From VAXT01 sp963850415 (GTDB lineage Bacteria; Actinomycetota; Thermoleophilia; Gaiellales; Gaiellaceae): a stretch of 64,000 bases of DNA. The notes beneath the pieces were generated by a model, which saw only the letters and a program-made list of their open reading frames with translations, did not search any database and was not told where the DNA came from. The DNA lies in the NCBI GenBank assembly GCA_963850415.1, contig CAWKLE010000003.1, positions 744,001-808,000 on the forward strand. The letters are read 5' to 3'. Positions 56,691-64,000 of the stretch are shown in pieces (the first letter of the stretch is position 1; every line of letters starts with the position of its first letter). The translations under genes and the position numbers were made by a program.

Positions 56691-58284
56691 TTGCCGCTCG
56701 CCGCATCGCTCGAACGCGCGGTCACCGACTCCGCCGAATTGCTCCTCGCCGCCGGCGCGGTGCTGGCCATCGCCTACGCGCTGACGCGGGCCCGCATCGG
56801 TGTGTTCCAGTGGCCCCTGCTCGGAGCCTCGATACTCGCACTCGGCGTCGGGGCGGGCCTCGGCGGCTGGGCCTGGCACGAGAAGCAGCCGCGGACGGTC
56901 GTCGGCTCTCCGACGAAAGAGTTCTCGAACACGCTTCGCGAGCAGCCGAAGAAGTCGAAGCCGTCCGAGAAGCCGAGCGTCGAGCTCACGCAGGTGCAGT
57001 GGCCGACCTACGGCTACGACATCCAGCGGACACACCTCGCACCCGACTGGCGCAACCTGAGGCCGCCGTACCACGGGCTCTGGAAGCTCAAGGCCCGGGC
57101 CGACATCGAGTTCCCGCCCTCGGTCGCCTACCGCAAGGTCTACGTCGCCCAGCAGAAGGGGCGGTTCTACGCCGTCAACGCACGCACCGGGAAGATCGTG
57201 TGGACGAAGCACTTCCCGAACTGCTCGGCCGCCTCGCCCACGATTGCCGACGGGATCGTCTACCAGGCGTACATGCACGAGCTCCCGTGCAGCAAGCACG
57301 CGACGGGCGCCGAGGGGTTCGTCATCGCCTGGAACGCGAAGAACGGTCGGGAGCTCTGGCGTGTGCGCGCGGGCACCGTGGAGTCGACGCCGCTCCTCGT
57401 CGGCAAGATGCTCTACTTCGGCTCCTGGGACCGGCACCTCTACGCGTACCGGATCCGCGGTCAGCGGCGACCGCTTCTCCAATGGACGTTCGCCGCCGAC
57501 GACCAGATCGTCGCCGCTCCGGCGCAGCGCGGGGAACCTCGTGATCGTCGCCACCTCGAACGGGAGCGTCTACGGCGTCGACCGGAAGACCGGCCGTGAG
57601 CGCTGGCACGCGACGTCGTTCTCCCGCTTCGGCAGCCGCGAGTACTTCTACGCCACGCCCACGGTCGCATACGGCCGCGTCTACATCGGGAACGCGGACG
57701 GCACCGTCTACGCGTACGGCGCGAACAGCGGGCATCTGCTCTGGGCGCGGCAGGTGGGGACGTACGTCTACACGGCAGCAGCCGTCTGGCGGAAGACCGT
57801 GTTCGTCGGCACGTGGGACGGGAACTTCGTCGCGCTGGATGCTCGGACCGGCAACGTGCGCTGGAGGTACGACGCGCCGTCGTCGATCACGGGCGCGCCG
57901 ACCGTTCTCGCCGGTCTCGTCTACTTCTCGACGTGTGGGCGGTGCGGCGCCGGCGGGCTCCGCCGCGTGAAGAACGGGCCGCGCGGGACGTGGGGGCTGA
58001 ATGCGCGCAACGGCGAGCCGGTCTGGCACTTCCCCGACGGCAAGTACTCGGCGCTCGTCGCGGACGGCAGGCGGATCTACATCTCGGGCCGGAACAAGGT
58101 GTACGCGCTCATTCCGCAGCTGCGCTGGGAGCAGCTCCAGCGGCTGAAGGCGAAGGAGAAGTGCGCTCGCCTGAAGCGAGCAAGAGCGCGAGCCCGATGC
58201 CTGTCAAAGGCCAGGCGAGGTACGAGCTCTGGAACACACGGCTCAAAAAGAGCAGGACGAACATCGAAACGGAAAAACCGATAG
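56691..58284 (+). CDS. Membrane-anchored PQQ-like beta-propeller protein, apparent 1-nt frameshift
   Basis: Starts at TTG 56691. Two N-terminal membrane segments (LLLAAGAVLAIAYAL and FQWPLLGASILALGVGAGLGGWAW) precede a Lys/Pro/Glu linker and a propeller of PQQ-like blades: KVYVAQQKGRFYAVNARTGKIVWTKHF, GFVIAWNAKNGRELWRVRAG, LYFGSWDRHLYAYRI. After VAAPA (57513-57524) the frame dissolves, and the next frame continues GNLVIVATSNGSVYGVDRKTGRERWHA and four or five more blades to 58284. One extra base around 57520-57532 would explain it. Repaired length is about 530 aa. The end is Lys/Arg-rich and overlaps the convergent gene by 176 nt. Relatives include assembly (BamB-like) and enzymatic propellers; function unknown. 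Confidence 0.8.
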
Positions 58285-59458
58285 CGCCGGCCCAGAGCGT
58301 CCCGGCGCGCCGTTGCGTCCAGAGCAGCCATGCAGTCAGCGGCAGCCAGAGGACGAGCGCGAGCCAGACGAACGGGTAGTTGCCGAACCGGTCGTCGATC
58401 GCCCCGAGGTTGAGGAGCAGGGCGGCGAGGCCGTAGCCGACGATCCGGTAGGTGCCCGCGCCGTAGGAGACCGTGTCGCGCCACAGGGCGCCGGGGTCGG
58501 CGACGAGGAACGGGATCACGGTCGCGAGGAAGACCCCGCCGAACGCGGCGCCGGCCCGGTAGAGCGTGTCGCGTGACGCGTGCTTCGTCAGCAGCATGAC
58601 GGCGAAGAACGGGACCGCGACGAGGGCGAACTGCTTCAGCGCGAGCGCCGCGCCGAGGCTCGCTGCCGCCCACACGAGCCGCCCGCGGGCCAGGAGCCCG
58701 AAGGCGAGGACGAGCGCGAGGATCGCGGGCGCGTCCGCGGTCCCGAACCACGCGCCCTTGAGCAGGATCGGGTTCGCTGCCAGGCCCGAACCGACGGCGA
58801 GACGCACGTAGAGGTCGCCTGGGAACACGAGCGCCGCGGGTAGGAGCGCGAGCGTCGCGAGGAGCACGAAGATCCGGTAGTCGTCCCAGGGCCGCGGGAG
58901 CACGCGCCACGCGGCCGCGGTCAGCGCCGTGCCGGGGAAGTAGGCGAAGTGGTGTCTCGCCGCACGGTCGAACGCGGCCTCCTGGTCGTTCGCGGCCGGG
59001 TAGAAGCGCTCGAGGCCCGAGCTGCCGTAGTCGTGTCCGTACGGGGTGTGTCCGTGCCGGACGAGGTCGCCTGCGATCTCGATCTGGTACGTGGAGTCGT
59101 TCGTGAAGTACCACGGCTCCGTTGCGTCGCGGAGGCCGACCTGGAGCAGCGTCGCGGGCACGAGCAGCATCCCGCAGACGACGACCGGGAGCGCGATCGC
59201 GAACCAGCGCGGCCAGGAGCGTATGCGCCACGTCGCCGCGGCGGCGAGCGCCACGAGCAGGCCCGCGAGGACCGCCGTCGAGCGGAGGATGCCGAGGTCC
59301 CAGTCGCGGTCGGCGACGCGGACGAGCGGGCCGAGGAGGCCGCGGGGGTGGACCGCAGCCGGCATGAACGGCCACGGATCGGCGCCGAGCTCCGGAATCG
59401 TGATCGCGACCAGCACGCCCAGCGTCGCGAGCAGCGTCCAGGGACCGAATCTGCTCAC
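58109..59458 (-). CDS. Polytopic membrane protein, GT87/ArnT-like glycosyltransferase candidate
   Basis: 449 aa from GTG 59458, which overlaps the O-antigen ligase stop (GTGA). About ten membrane spans. An extracytoplasmic loop after span 3 (LRDATEPWYFTNDSTYQIEIAGDLVRHGHTPYGHDYGSSGLERFYPAANDQ) has acidic and Tyr residues where GT-C enzymes carry their catalytic Asp. ALKQFALVAVPFFAVML is another family-like segment. It probably transfers a polyprenyl-linked sugar, but the family call is tentative. The last 59 codons lie antisense to the PQQ gene end. Confidence 0.72.
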   Translation of the reverse strand: MSRFGPWTLLATLGVLVAITIPELGADPWPFMPAAVHPRGLLGPLVRVADRDWDLGILRSTAVLAGLLVALAAAATWRIRSWPRWFAIALPVVVCGMLLVPATLLQVGLRDATEPWYFTNDSTYQIEIAGDLVRHGHTPYGHDYGSSGLERFYPAANDQEAAFDRAARHHFAYFPGTALTAAAWRVLPRPWDDYRIFVLLATLALLPAALVFPGDLYVRLAVGSGLAANPILLKGAWFGTADAPAILALVLAFGLLARGRLVWAAASLGAALALKQFALVAVPFFAVMLLTKHASRDTLYRAGAAFGGVFLATVIPFLVADPGALWRDTVSYGAGTYRIVGYGLAALLLNLGAIDDRFGNYPFVWLALVLWLPLTAWLLWTQRRAGTLWAGAIGFSVSMFVLLFLSRVFQSSYLAWPLTGIGLALLLASGERTSPSPSAAGAAPSAAAE

Positions 59459-60906
59459 GCGTCGAGTATGGCCTCGTTCCGCGACAGCATGTACGAGGCC
59501 GCGACCCCGATCGCGAGCCACGTGACGGGATCCTCGAAGAACCCGCTGTACGCGAGCGAGTGGACGAACAGGGCCAGGAACACCGCGCCGAGCCCGAGGC
59601 CGAGGGGCGGCGCGCGCCGGCGCACCTGCTCGATTAGGACGGCGGAGCCTCCCAGCAGTGCCAGATAGGCCGCGAGCCCGATCACGCCGAGCTCGGCGGC
59701 GACCGTGAGCGGGGTCGTGTGCGAGACGAAGCGCGTCGGCGATCCGCCCTGCTTCGAGCGGGCCTGGCTCGCCACCGGCTGGCTGCCGAGGCCCACGCCG
59801 ACGACAGGGTGCGCGCGGAACACCTTCCAGGTCAGCTCGACGCGCCGCGAGCGGTCGCTCGTGAAGCGGCGCGCGGAGTGATCCCTCACCGAGGTCGCGA
59901 GGATCCCGGCGGCGCCGACGAGCACGACCACCGCGGTCAGCGCCGCTACTAGCTTGAGGCTGCGCCCCCCGGCAACCGCGGCGAGGGCGAGCGTGACCAC
60001 GAAGAGCGCCGCCATGCTCGACTGCGAGTACGAGAACCAGAGCCCGACGAACAGCAGGACGATCAGCCCCGCGGCCAGGAACGGGTTCACCTTCCGGTAG
60101 AGCACGCATACGAGCAGCACGGCGATCCCGATCACGACGTGGCGGCCGTACAGGCTCGGGTCGCGGAAGAGCGACGTGACGCGGAAGAACGAGCTGTACG
60201 CGTTCCCGACCTCGACCGCGGGCGAGAAGAACCAGAGCTTGTGCGTCGCCGCCTGGATGATCCCGACGACTGCGAACAGCGTCGCCAGCCCGACCGCGAT
60301 CACGGCCAGGGCTCTCGTCAGCCAGGGCGGGAACGGCGCGTGGGCGACGACGACGACGAGCAGGGCGAACGGCAGGAGGAAGTAGGCGAGCACGCTCTCG
60401 CCCGAAAGGAGATCCTCGGTCCACAGCACGGACAGGCCCGCGACGGCGATGAGCACGGCGGCCGGGATCGAGACGATGAACGGCACGGCGCGGTTCACCC
60501 GCCCGCGGAACACATGCCACGCGAGCGCGAGGGCTGCGGCGCCGAGCACGCCGTACAGGGGCAGGAGGCGCCCGAGCTGACCCGAGCTCGCCACTCCCAC
60601 GTAGTAGCGGTGCTCGCTGCCGAAGGAGAGCGGCGGGCGGAACGGGGCCGCGATCGCGACGAGCGGCGTCACGACCGTCGGCCAGCGGACGAAGATCCAG
60701 CCCCCGATCGCCATCGGCGCGAGCCCGACGATCCCGAGCGCGGCGAGCTTGGGCGAGATGCGGTTTCCCGAGAGGTCGTGGACGAGGCCGAGCTCGGCGA
60801 CCGCGAGCAGCGCCAGCCCGCCGAGCAGCATGAGCCGCCCGCGCCCGAGAAGGATCAGAGCGGCGCCTGCAGCGCCGACTACCGCAGCCAGCTCTCCCGA
60901 GTCCAC
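59455..60906 (-). CDS. O-antigen ligase (WaaL/Wzy-like) family membrane protein
   Basis: 483 aa with about 12 spans. The Wzy_C-type region is in the second half: a large periplasmic loop with LTWKVFRAHPVVGVGLGSQP (about 360-380), where ligases and polymerases have the conserved Arg and H-x-x-x-G-x-G pattern, then SHTTPLTVAAELGVIGLAAYLALL with the typical H-x-x-x-x-x-x-x-E-x-G. It is in the same unit as the GT87-like gene and the flippase, 7 bp downstream of the latter. Polymerase or ligase cannot be told apart from sequence. Confidence 0.87.
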   Translation of the reverse strand: MDSGELAAVVGAAGAALILLGRGRLMLLGGLALLAVAELGLVHDLSGNRISPKLAALGIVGLAPMAIGGWIFVRWPTVVTPLVAIAAPFRPPLSFGSEHRYYVGVASSGQLGRLLPLYGVLGAAALALAWHVFRGRVNRAVPFIVSIPAAVLIAVAGLSVLWTEDLLSGESVLAYFLLPFALLVVVVAHAPFPPWLTRALAVIAVGLATLFAVVGIIQAATHKLWFFSPAVEVGNAYSSFFRVTSLFRDPSLYGRHVVIGIAVLLVCVLYRKVNPFLAAGLIVLLFVGLWFSYSQSSMAALFVVTLALAAVAGGRSLKLVAALTAVVVLVGAAGILATSVRDHSARRFTSDRSRRVELTWKVFRAHPVVGVGLGSQPVASQARSKQGGSPTRFVSHTTPLTVAAELGVIGLAAYLALLGGSAVLIEQVRRRAPPLGLGLGAVFLALFVHSLAYSGFFEDPVTWLAIGVAASYMLSRNEAILDA

Positions 60907-60913
60907 CGGCGGA

Positions 60914-62365
60914 TTAAACGCGACCGGGGAGCAACCGCCTGCCGAAGGCGCCGATCCGGGCCCGCTCCTCGGGCAGGTAGAAGCCGGTCAGCCTGAGCAC
61001 GAGCGGGTAGCTGGCCGTGAGCGCGATCACCAGCGGGAGCCCGCCGTGCACAAGCTTCCCGACTACCGTCAAGCCGGCCGCAGTGCCAGCAGCAGTCGCG
61101 AGGCGCCGCCACTGGTAGTGCACATGGAACACGCGCTGCGCTTTCCACGTCATGCCGAGGAAGATCACGAAGTAGGCGAGCAGCATCGACACCGCGGCGC
61201 CGGTCATCCCGAAGGGCGGGATCAGCGCGAGGTTGAGCAGGACCCCGATCACCGCGGCGATCCCCGTGATGATCCAGTTCGATCCGCGGCGGCCGACGCG
61301 CCCGATCGAGGTCACGACGACGACGTATGCGCCGAAGACCACGAACGCGAACGACAGCATCGGCACGACCCGCGCGCCCCCGTAGAAGTCCGGCGTCGTC
61401 AGCAAGCGCACGATCCACGGCGCGGCGAGGCCGAGAGCGAGCGCGGCCCACGACGAGAAGAACGTGACGTAGGTGAGGACGAATCCGTAGGTGCGCCGCG
61501 CCTCGTTGTCCTCGCGGATCGAGTAGGCGAACGCGGGCCACGCAGTGCGGAACGCGGCGAGCACGAAGAGGAGCCCTGCCGAGATCCGCATCCCGATCGC
61601 GTACAGCCCGAGCTCGTGCTGGCCTTTGATCCGGACGAGCAGAATCCGGTCGGCGAAGTCGATCGCGTTCAGCGCGATCACCGAGGGCACCAGCGGCATG
61701 CCCCACTCGGTCATCTTCCAGAAGACGCCTCTGTCGAACTCGAGCCCGAGCTGGGTGCGCCGGTAAGCGAGGAGCACGGCGTACACCGCGAGCGTCCCGC
61801 TGAAGTTCCCGACGATGACTCCGAGCGGCCCCTGGTCGAGGACGACGACGAGCAGGATCGTGATCCCGATCGTCAGGGCGACGTTCGCGAGGCTCGCCAT
61901 CGAGTAGCTCACCGAGCGCTCCTCGACGCGGAAGAGCGCCGTCAGCTGGTCGTAGTTCATCGTCGCCCAGAGGCCGACGAAGGCGGCGCGGACGAGGTCC
62001 GTGTGCACACCCGAGCCGTAGAGGAACTGCGAGATCTGCGGGGCGAACAGCTCTCCTGCGGCGAGCGCGATCGTCGCCGCGCCCATCGTGAACCAGAACG
62101 AGGTGCGAACGACCGTCAGTCGCTCACGGTCGGTCTCCGCGCGGAAGTAGAAGCGGAAGAACGAGCTCTGGATCCCGGCACGGAGGAGCGCGAAGATAAC
62201 CGCCGTCAGCGCGACGAGAGCCTCGATCGCCCCGTAGTCGGAGGGCGAGAGGAAGCGTGTGTAGAGCGGGAGCAGGAGGACGGCGACGAGCCGCTGGATC
62301 AGGCCGCCGACGCCGTAGATCGCCGAGTGCTTGCCGAGCCGCCTGATCTCCTGGGCGAGCCCCAT
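60914..62365 (-). CDS. Wzx/MVF-type polysaccharide flippase
   Basis: 483-aa membrane protein with 12-14 spans of the MATE/MOP superfamily. N-terminus GLAQEIRRLGKHSAIYGVGGLIQRLVAVLLLPLYTRFLSPSDYGAIEALVALTAV is the typical Wzx/RfbX start. MASLANVALTIGITILLVVVLDQGPLGVIVGNFSGTLA and GQHELGLYAIGMRISAGLLFVLAAFRTAWPAFAY are other family blocks. It would move lipid-linked repeat units across the membrane for the ligase or polymerase next door. ATG 62365 directly abuts the glycosyltransferase stop. Confidence 0.9.
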   Translation of the reverse strand: MGLAQEIRRLGKHSAIYGVGGLIQRLVAVLLLPLYTRFLSPSDYGAIEALVALTAVIFALLRAGIQSSFFRFYFRAETDRERLTVVRTSFWFTMGAATIALAAGELFAPQISQFLYGSGVHTDLVRAAFVGLWATMNYDQLTALFRVEERSVSYSMASLANVALTIGITILLVVVLDQGPLGVIVGNFSGTLAVYAVLLAYRRTQLGLEFDRGVFWKMTEWGMPLVPSVIALNAIDFADRILLVRIKGQHELGLYAIGMRISAGLLFVLAAFRTAWPAFAYSIREDNEARRTYGFVLTYVTFFSSWAALALGLAAPWIVRLLTTPDFYGGARVVPMLSFAFVVFGAYVVVVTSIGRVGRRGSNWIITGIAAVIGVLLNLALIPPFGMTGAAVSMLLAYFVIFLGMTWKAQRVFHVHYQWRRLATAAGTAAGLTVVGKLVHGGLPLVIALTASYPLVLRLTGFYLPEERARIGAFGRRLLPGRV

Positions 62366-63307
62366 CTACAGCCGACCGTAGAGGTCGAGCAGGCGGTCGG
62401 TCATCCGCTCGACGTCGTGCACTTCCTCGACGTACGCGCGCCCCGCCTCGCCCAGGCGCTTGCGCTCCTCGAACGACTCCACGAGCGGCCGCAGCACGTC
62501 CACGAGGTCGTCCTTCGTCGTCCGCACGATCGGCACCTTCAAGCCGAACGCCTCCTCGGTCTGCCGCACCGCGTCCTCGTCCAGCGACGTGACGACCGGC
62601 TTCCCGAGCGCCATGCCCTCGATCGTGAACACGCCGTGCCAGTCGCGGAGCACCTGGTCGACGACGATGTCGGCCTGCTTGTAGCGCTCGAGCGCCTCCT
62701 CGTTGCGGACCCCGTGGACGACGTCGAGGTCGACCGGGAGCTCCTTGCAGGCCTCGATCACGTGCTCGGTGCCCTTCTTCTCCTTGTTCGACGGCGCGTG
62801 GACGATGCGGACGCGTTCCCGCTCGACCGGCGGGACCGGGTCGTACGCGGTGAGGTCGATCCCGGGCGGCAGCACCTCGGCGTCGTACGGGATGAAGCGC
62901 AGGGCCGCGAACGAGCCCACCACGCGCGCGTCGGCCTTCAGGCCGTACATGAGCTGCTCCTTCGGCCGCTCGCGGATGTCCGCGCCGAGGAAGTGGAAGA
63001 GCGACTTGCGGCGTGTGGCCTTCAGGATCGGGAACTGGAGGCTCTTCGGGACGAGCGTGAGCCCGAAGTAGAAGTGGAAGATGTCCGTCTGGGGGAGGAG
63101 CTTCGAGAAGGCGCGCCACTGGACCGCCTGCTGGCGGAGCAGGCCGTGGCGAGGCCGCTTCAGGTCCCAGTCGGCCTGATCCGGCCGGAACGGCTGTGTG
63201 TTGAAGACGACGAGCCGCGCGTCGATGCCGCGCCTGCGCAGCGCCTCCACGTTCGTCCAGCCAACCCCGGCCAGGTTGACCGGGCAGTGCGTCACTCGGA
63301 GGGCCAT
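62366..63307 (-). CDS. GT4-like glycosyltransferase (GT-B fold)
   Basis: 313 aa from ATG 63307; the frame extends further upstream, but that part is not protein-like. VTHCPVNLAGVGWTNVEALRRRGIDARLVVF is the N-terminal lobe. The C-terminal lobe has IVHAPSNKEKKGTEHVIEACKELPVDLDVVHG and VDQVLRDWHGVFTIEGMALGKPVVTSLDEDAV, the E-x7-E nucleotide-sugar motif of GT4 retaining enzymes. It is the first gene of the unit GT, flippase, ligase, GT87-like. Confidence 0.88.
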   Translation of the reverse strand: MALRVTHCPVNLAGVGWTNVEALRRRGIDARLVVFNTQPFRPDQADWDLKRPRHGLLRQQAVQWRAFSKLLPQTDIFHFYFGLTLVPKSLQFPILKATRRKSLFHFLGADIRERPKEQLMYGLKADARVVGSFAALRFIPYDAEVLPPGIDLTAYDPVPPVERERVRIVHAPSNKEKKGTEHVIEACKELPVDLDVVHGVRNEEALERYKQADIVVDQVLRDWHGVFTIEGMALGKPVVTSLDEDAVRQTEEAFGLKVPIVRTTKDDLVDVLRPLVESFEERKRLGEAGRAYVEEVHDVERMTDRLLDLYGRL

Positions 63308-63323
63308 CGGCCCGGAAGTATCG

Positions 63324-63722
63324 TCAGCTGATACCAGGGAAGAGGAAGTCGACCTTCTTCCAGCGTTCGAGCTCGCAGCCGTTTCCGCGGCTGAACTGCG
63401 TGTCGACGGGCTCCCCGTTGAACGTGCCGCTGACGTCGGCGATCTCGGGCCCGCCGTAGATCTGCGTGCAGGCCGTGCCCGCTGGGACGGGCGCGAACGG
63501 ATCGTGGATCTGCCCCAGCTTGCGGCAGGCCTCGGCGGCATCCGGCAGGGTGCCGCCCGGGGGACAGTGCAGCGTCCAGAGCTTCGTCGGCGCCTCAGAG
63601 CCGCGGATCGAGATCGAGATCTGGAGGTCGGCCGTCGGGCCGTCGGCGGCTTTGTCCGAGCCCGCACGGCTTGTGCAGCCGGTCACGGCGAGCGCCGCCA
63701 GGGTCAGCGCGGCTATTCGCAT
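63324..63722 (-). CDS. Lipoprotein with subtilisin-inhibitor-like (SSI, PF00720) domain
   Basis: 132 aa. The lipoprotein signal is clear: MRIAALTLAALAVTGC (lipobox VTGC, Cys at 16). The mature part follows the SSI pattern: LQISISIRG, TLHCPPGGTLPDAAEACRKL, DPFAPVPAGTACTQIYGGPEIADVSGTFNGEPVDTQFSRGNGCELERW. Four Cys after the anchor match the two SSI disulfides. The P1 reactive-site region near the third Cys reads TQIYGG rather than the CMYDP/CTREY type of secreted inhibitors. SSI proteins are usually freely secreted; here the inhibitor would be tethered to the membrane. It starts 4 bp after the stop of the eIF-2B-like gene. Confidence 0.85.
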   Translation of the reverse strand: MRIAALTLAALAVTGCTSRAGSDKAADGPTADLQISISIRGSEAPTKLWTLHCPPGGTLPDAAEACRKLGQIHDPFAPVPAGTACTQIYGGPEIADVSGTFNGEPVDTQFSRGNGCELERWKKVDFLFPGIS

Positions 63723-63726
63723 CCGG

Positions 63727-64000
63727 CTAGACCGCGTTCGCGGGGAGGAGCAGCGCGTAGCCGTCGCGCAGGAACGGCGTGCGGTCGACGAGCGCTCCGA
63801 CGCAGTCGGATGGCGTCGCGCCTTCCTCCGTGACGATCTCGCTGATCAGGTCCGGCGGCGTCATCTCGAAGAGCGTGCGCTCGGCCTCGCTCGGCGCGGG
63901 GGCGGACGCAGCTTCGATCGGGGCGAGCTTGATGATCTCGCACGCGACGACGGTGGGTATGCCACGGGCCGCAGCGGCCTCGGCCAGCGCCGTCGTCCCG
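63727..64000 (-). CDS. eIF-2B alpha/ MtnA-family protein, C-terminal part only
   Basis: Only the last 90 codons are in the window. They read GTTALAEAAAARGIPTVVACEIIKLAPIEA, then FEMTPPDLISEIVTEEGATPSDCVGALV and the stop at 63727. This is the conserved end of the initiation factor 2B/ribose-1,5-bisphosphate isomerase/methylthioribose-1-phosphate isomerase superfamily (A...P-V-V-A-C-E-x-x-K and F-x-x-T-P-P-x-L-I-x-x-I-V-T-E-x-G). Which enzyme it is cannot be told without the N-terminus. It probably forms a unit with the lipoprotein gene downstream. Confidence 0.75.
   Translation of the reverse strand, partial: GTTALAEAAAARGIPTVVACEIIKLAPIEAASAPAPSEAERTLFEMTPPDLISEIVTEEGATPSDCVGALVDRTPFLRDGYALLLPANAV

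Noticed and set aside
58109..58284. 176-nt convergent overlap between the PQQ-propeller and GT87-like genes as a regulatory antisense arrangement
   Set aside because: Both tails are low-complexity (Lys/Arg-rich and Ala/Ser-rich) and may simply run to the next stop; nothing else supports a function.
1..64000. tRNA, rRNA, complete insertion sequences, prophage or secretion-system genes
   Set aside because: I saw no cloverleaf-like sequences, rRNA signatures, transposase or phage genes in either strand. Absence is by reading only and not by a computed search.

Overview
The window looks like a chromosomal segment of a high-GC actinomycete, most likely class Thermoleophilia (Gaiellales/Solirubrobacterales type). 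The basis is strong GC bias, very tight packing with ATGA/GTGA/CTGA stop-start overlaps, a futalosine-type menaquinone locus joined to a Bacillus-like qcrABC, UvrD2 with an HRDC domain, SARP and cyclase-ATPase-TPR regulators, and propeller-PASTA secreted proteins. The taxonomic call is an inference. I see no rRNA, tRNA, CRISPR array or intact transposase.

Region 1 (1-18.3 kb) is respiration and cofactor supply. It runs from a YmdB-type phosphodiesterase (cut by the window edge), a degenerate M23 protein and an AI-2E-type exporter to hemB-hemL and a cyclase/ATPase/TPR regulator. A long run of mostly abutting genes follows: ubiD (mqnL), qcrA-qcrB-qcrC, ubiX (mqnM), menG, a polyprenyl synthase, mqnE, mqnA and mqnC. 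Enzymes that make menaquinone are interleaved with the complex that oxidises it.

Region 2 (18.3-37.5 kb) is mainly cell surface: two propeller proteins with C-terminal PASTA domains, a tandem pair of phosphodiester glycosidases, DedA, a DegT aminotransferase, a CapD-type epimerase, a DUF354 glycosyltransferase-like protein, AsnB, a Na+/H+ antiporter and a sugar transferase. UvrD2 sits among them. The region ends with a LysR regulator overlapped by an iron-type alcohol dehydrogenase, followed by a large SARP/ATPase/TPR regulator.

Region 3 (40.5-51.6 kb) is a sulfur locus and the most interesting part. One apparent operon encodes a short fumarate-reductase-like flavoprotein, both halves of a class I fumarase, phosphosulfolactate synthase, a 4Fe-4S APS reductase, APS kinase, ATP sulfurylase and a TauE/SafE exporter. 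An Rrf2 regulator and a sulfate ABC transporter (sbp-cysT-cysW-cysA) follow. No sulfite reductase is present in the window. The operon promoter carries the same ATAAG-N5-CTTAT palindrome that overlaps the start of the upstream LysR gene, which suggests LysR control. A 162-bp MITE-like hairpin lies between cysW and cysA.

Region 4 (51.6-64 kb) holds more envelope and polysaccharide genes: methyltransferases, a polysaccharide deacetylase, FlgD-Ig and PQQ-propeller proteins, a multi-TM glycosyltransferase-like protein, an O-antigen ligase, a Wzx-like flippase and a GT-B glycosyltransferase. It ends with a subtilisin-inhibitor-like lipoprotein and the end of an eIF-2B-family gene.

Four genes (menG, the 18.3-kb propeller protein, cysT, the PQQ protein) each carry one apparent single-base indel, most simply explained as sequence errors. 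Several operon-leading genes have a TANNNT box 6-8 nt before the start codon, which implies leaderless mRNAs. At least three genes appear to start at CTG.
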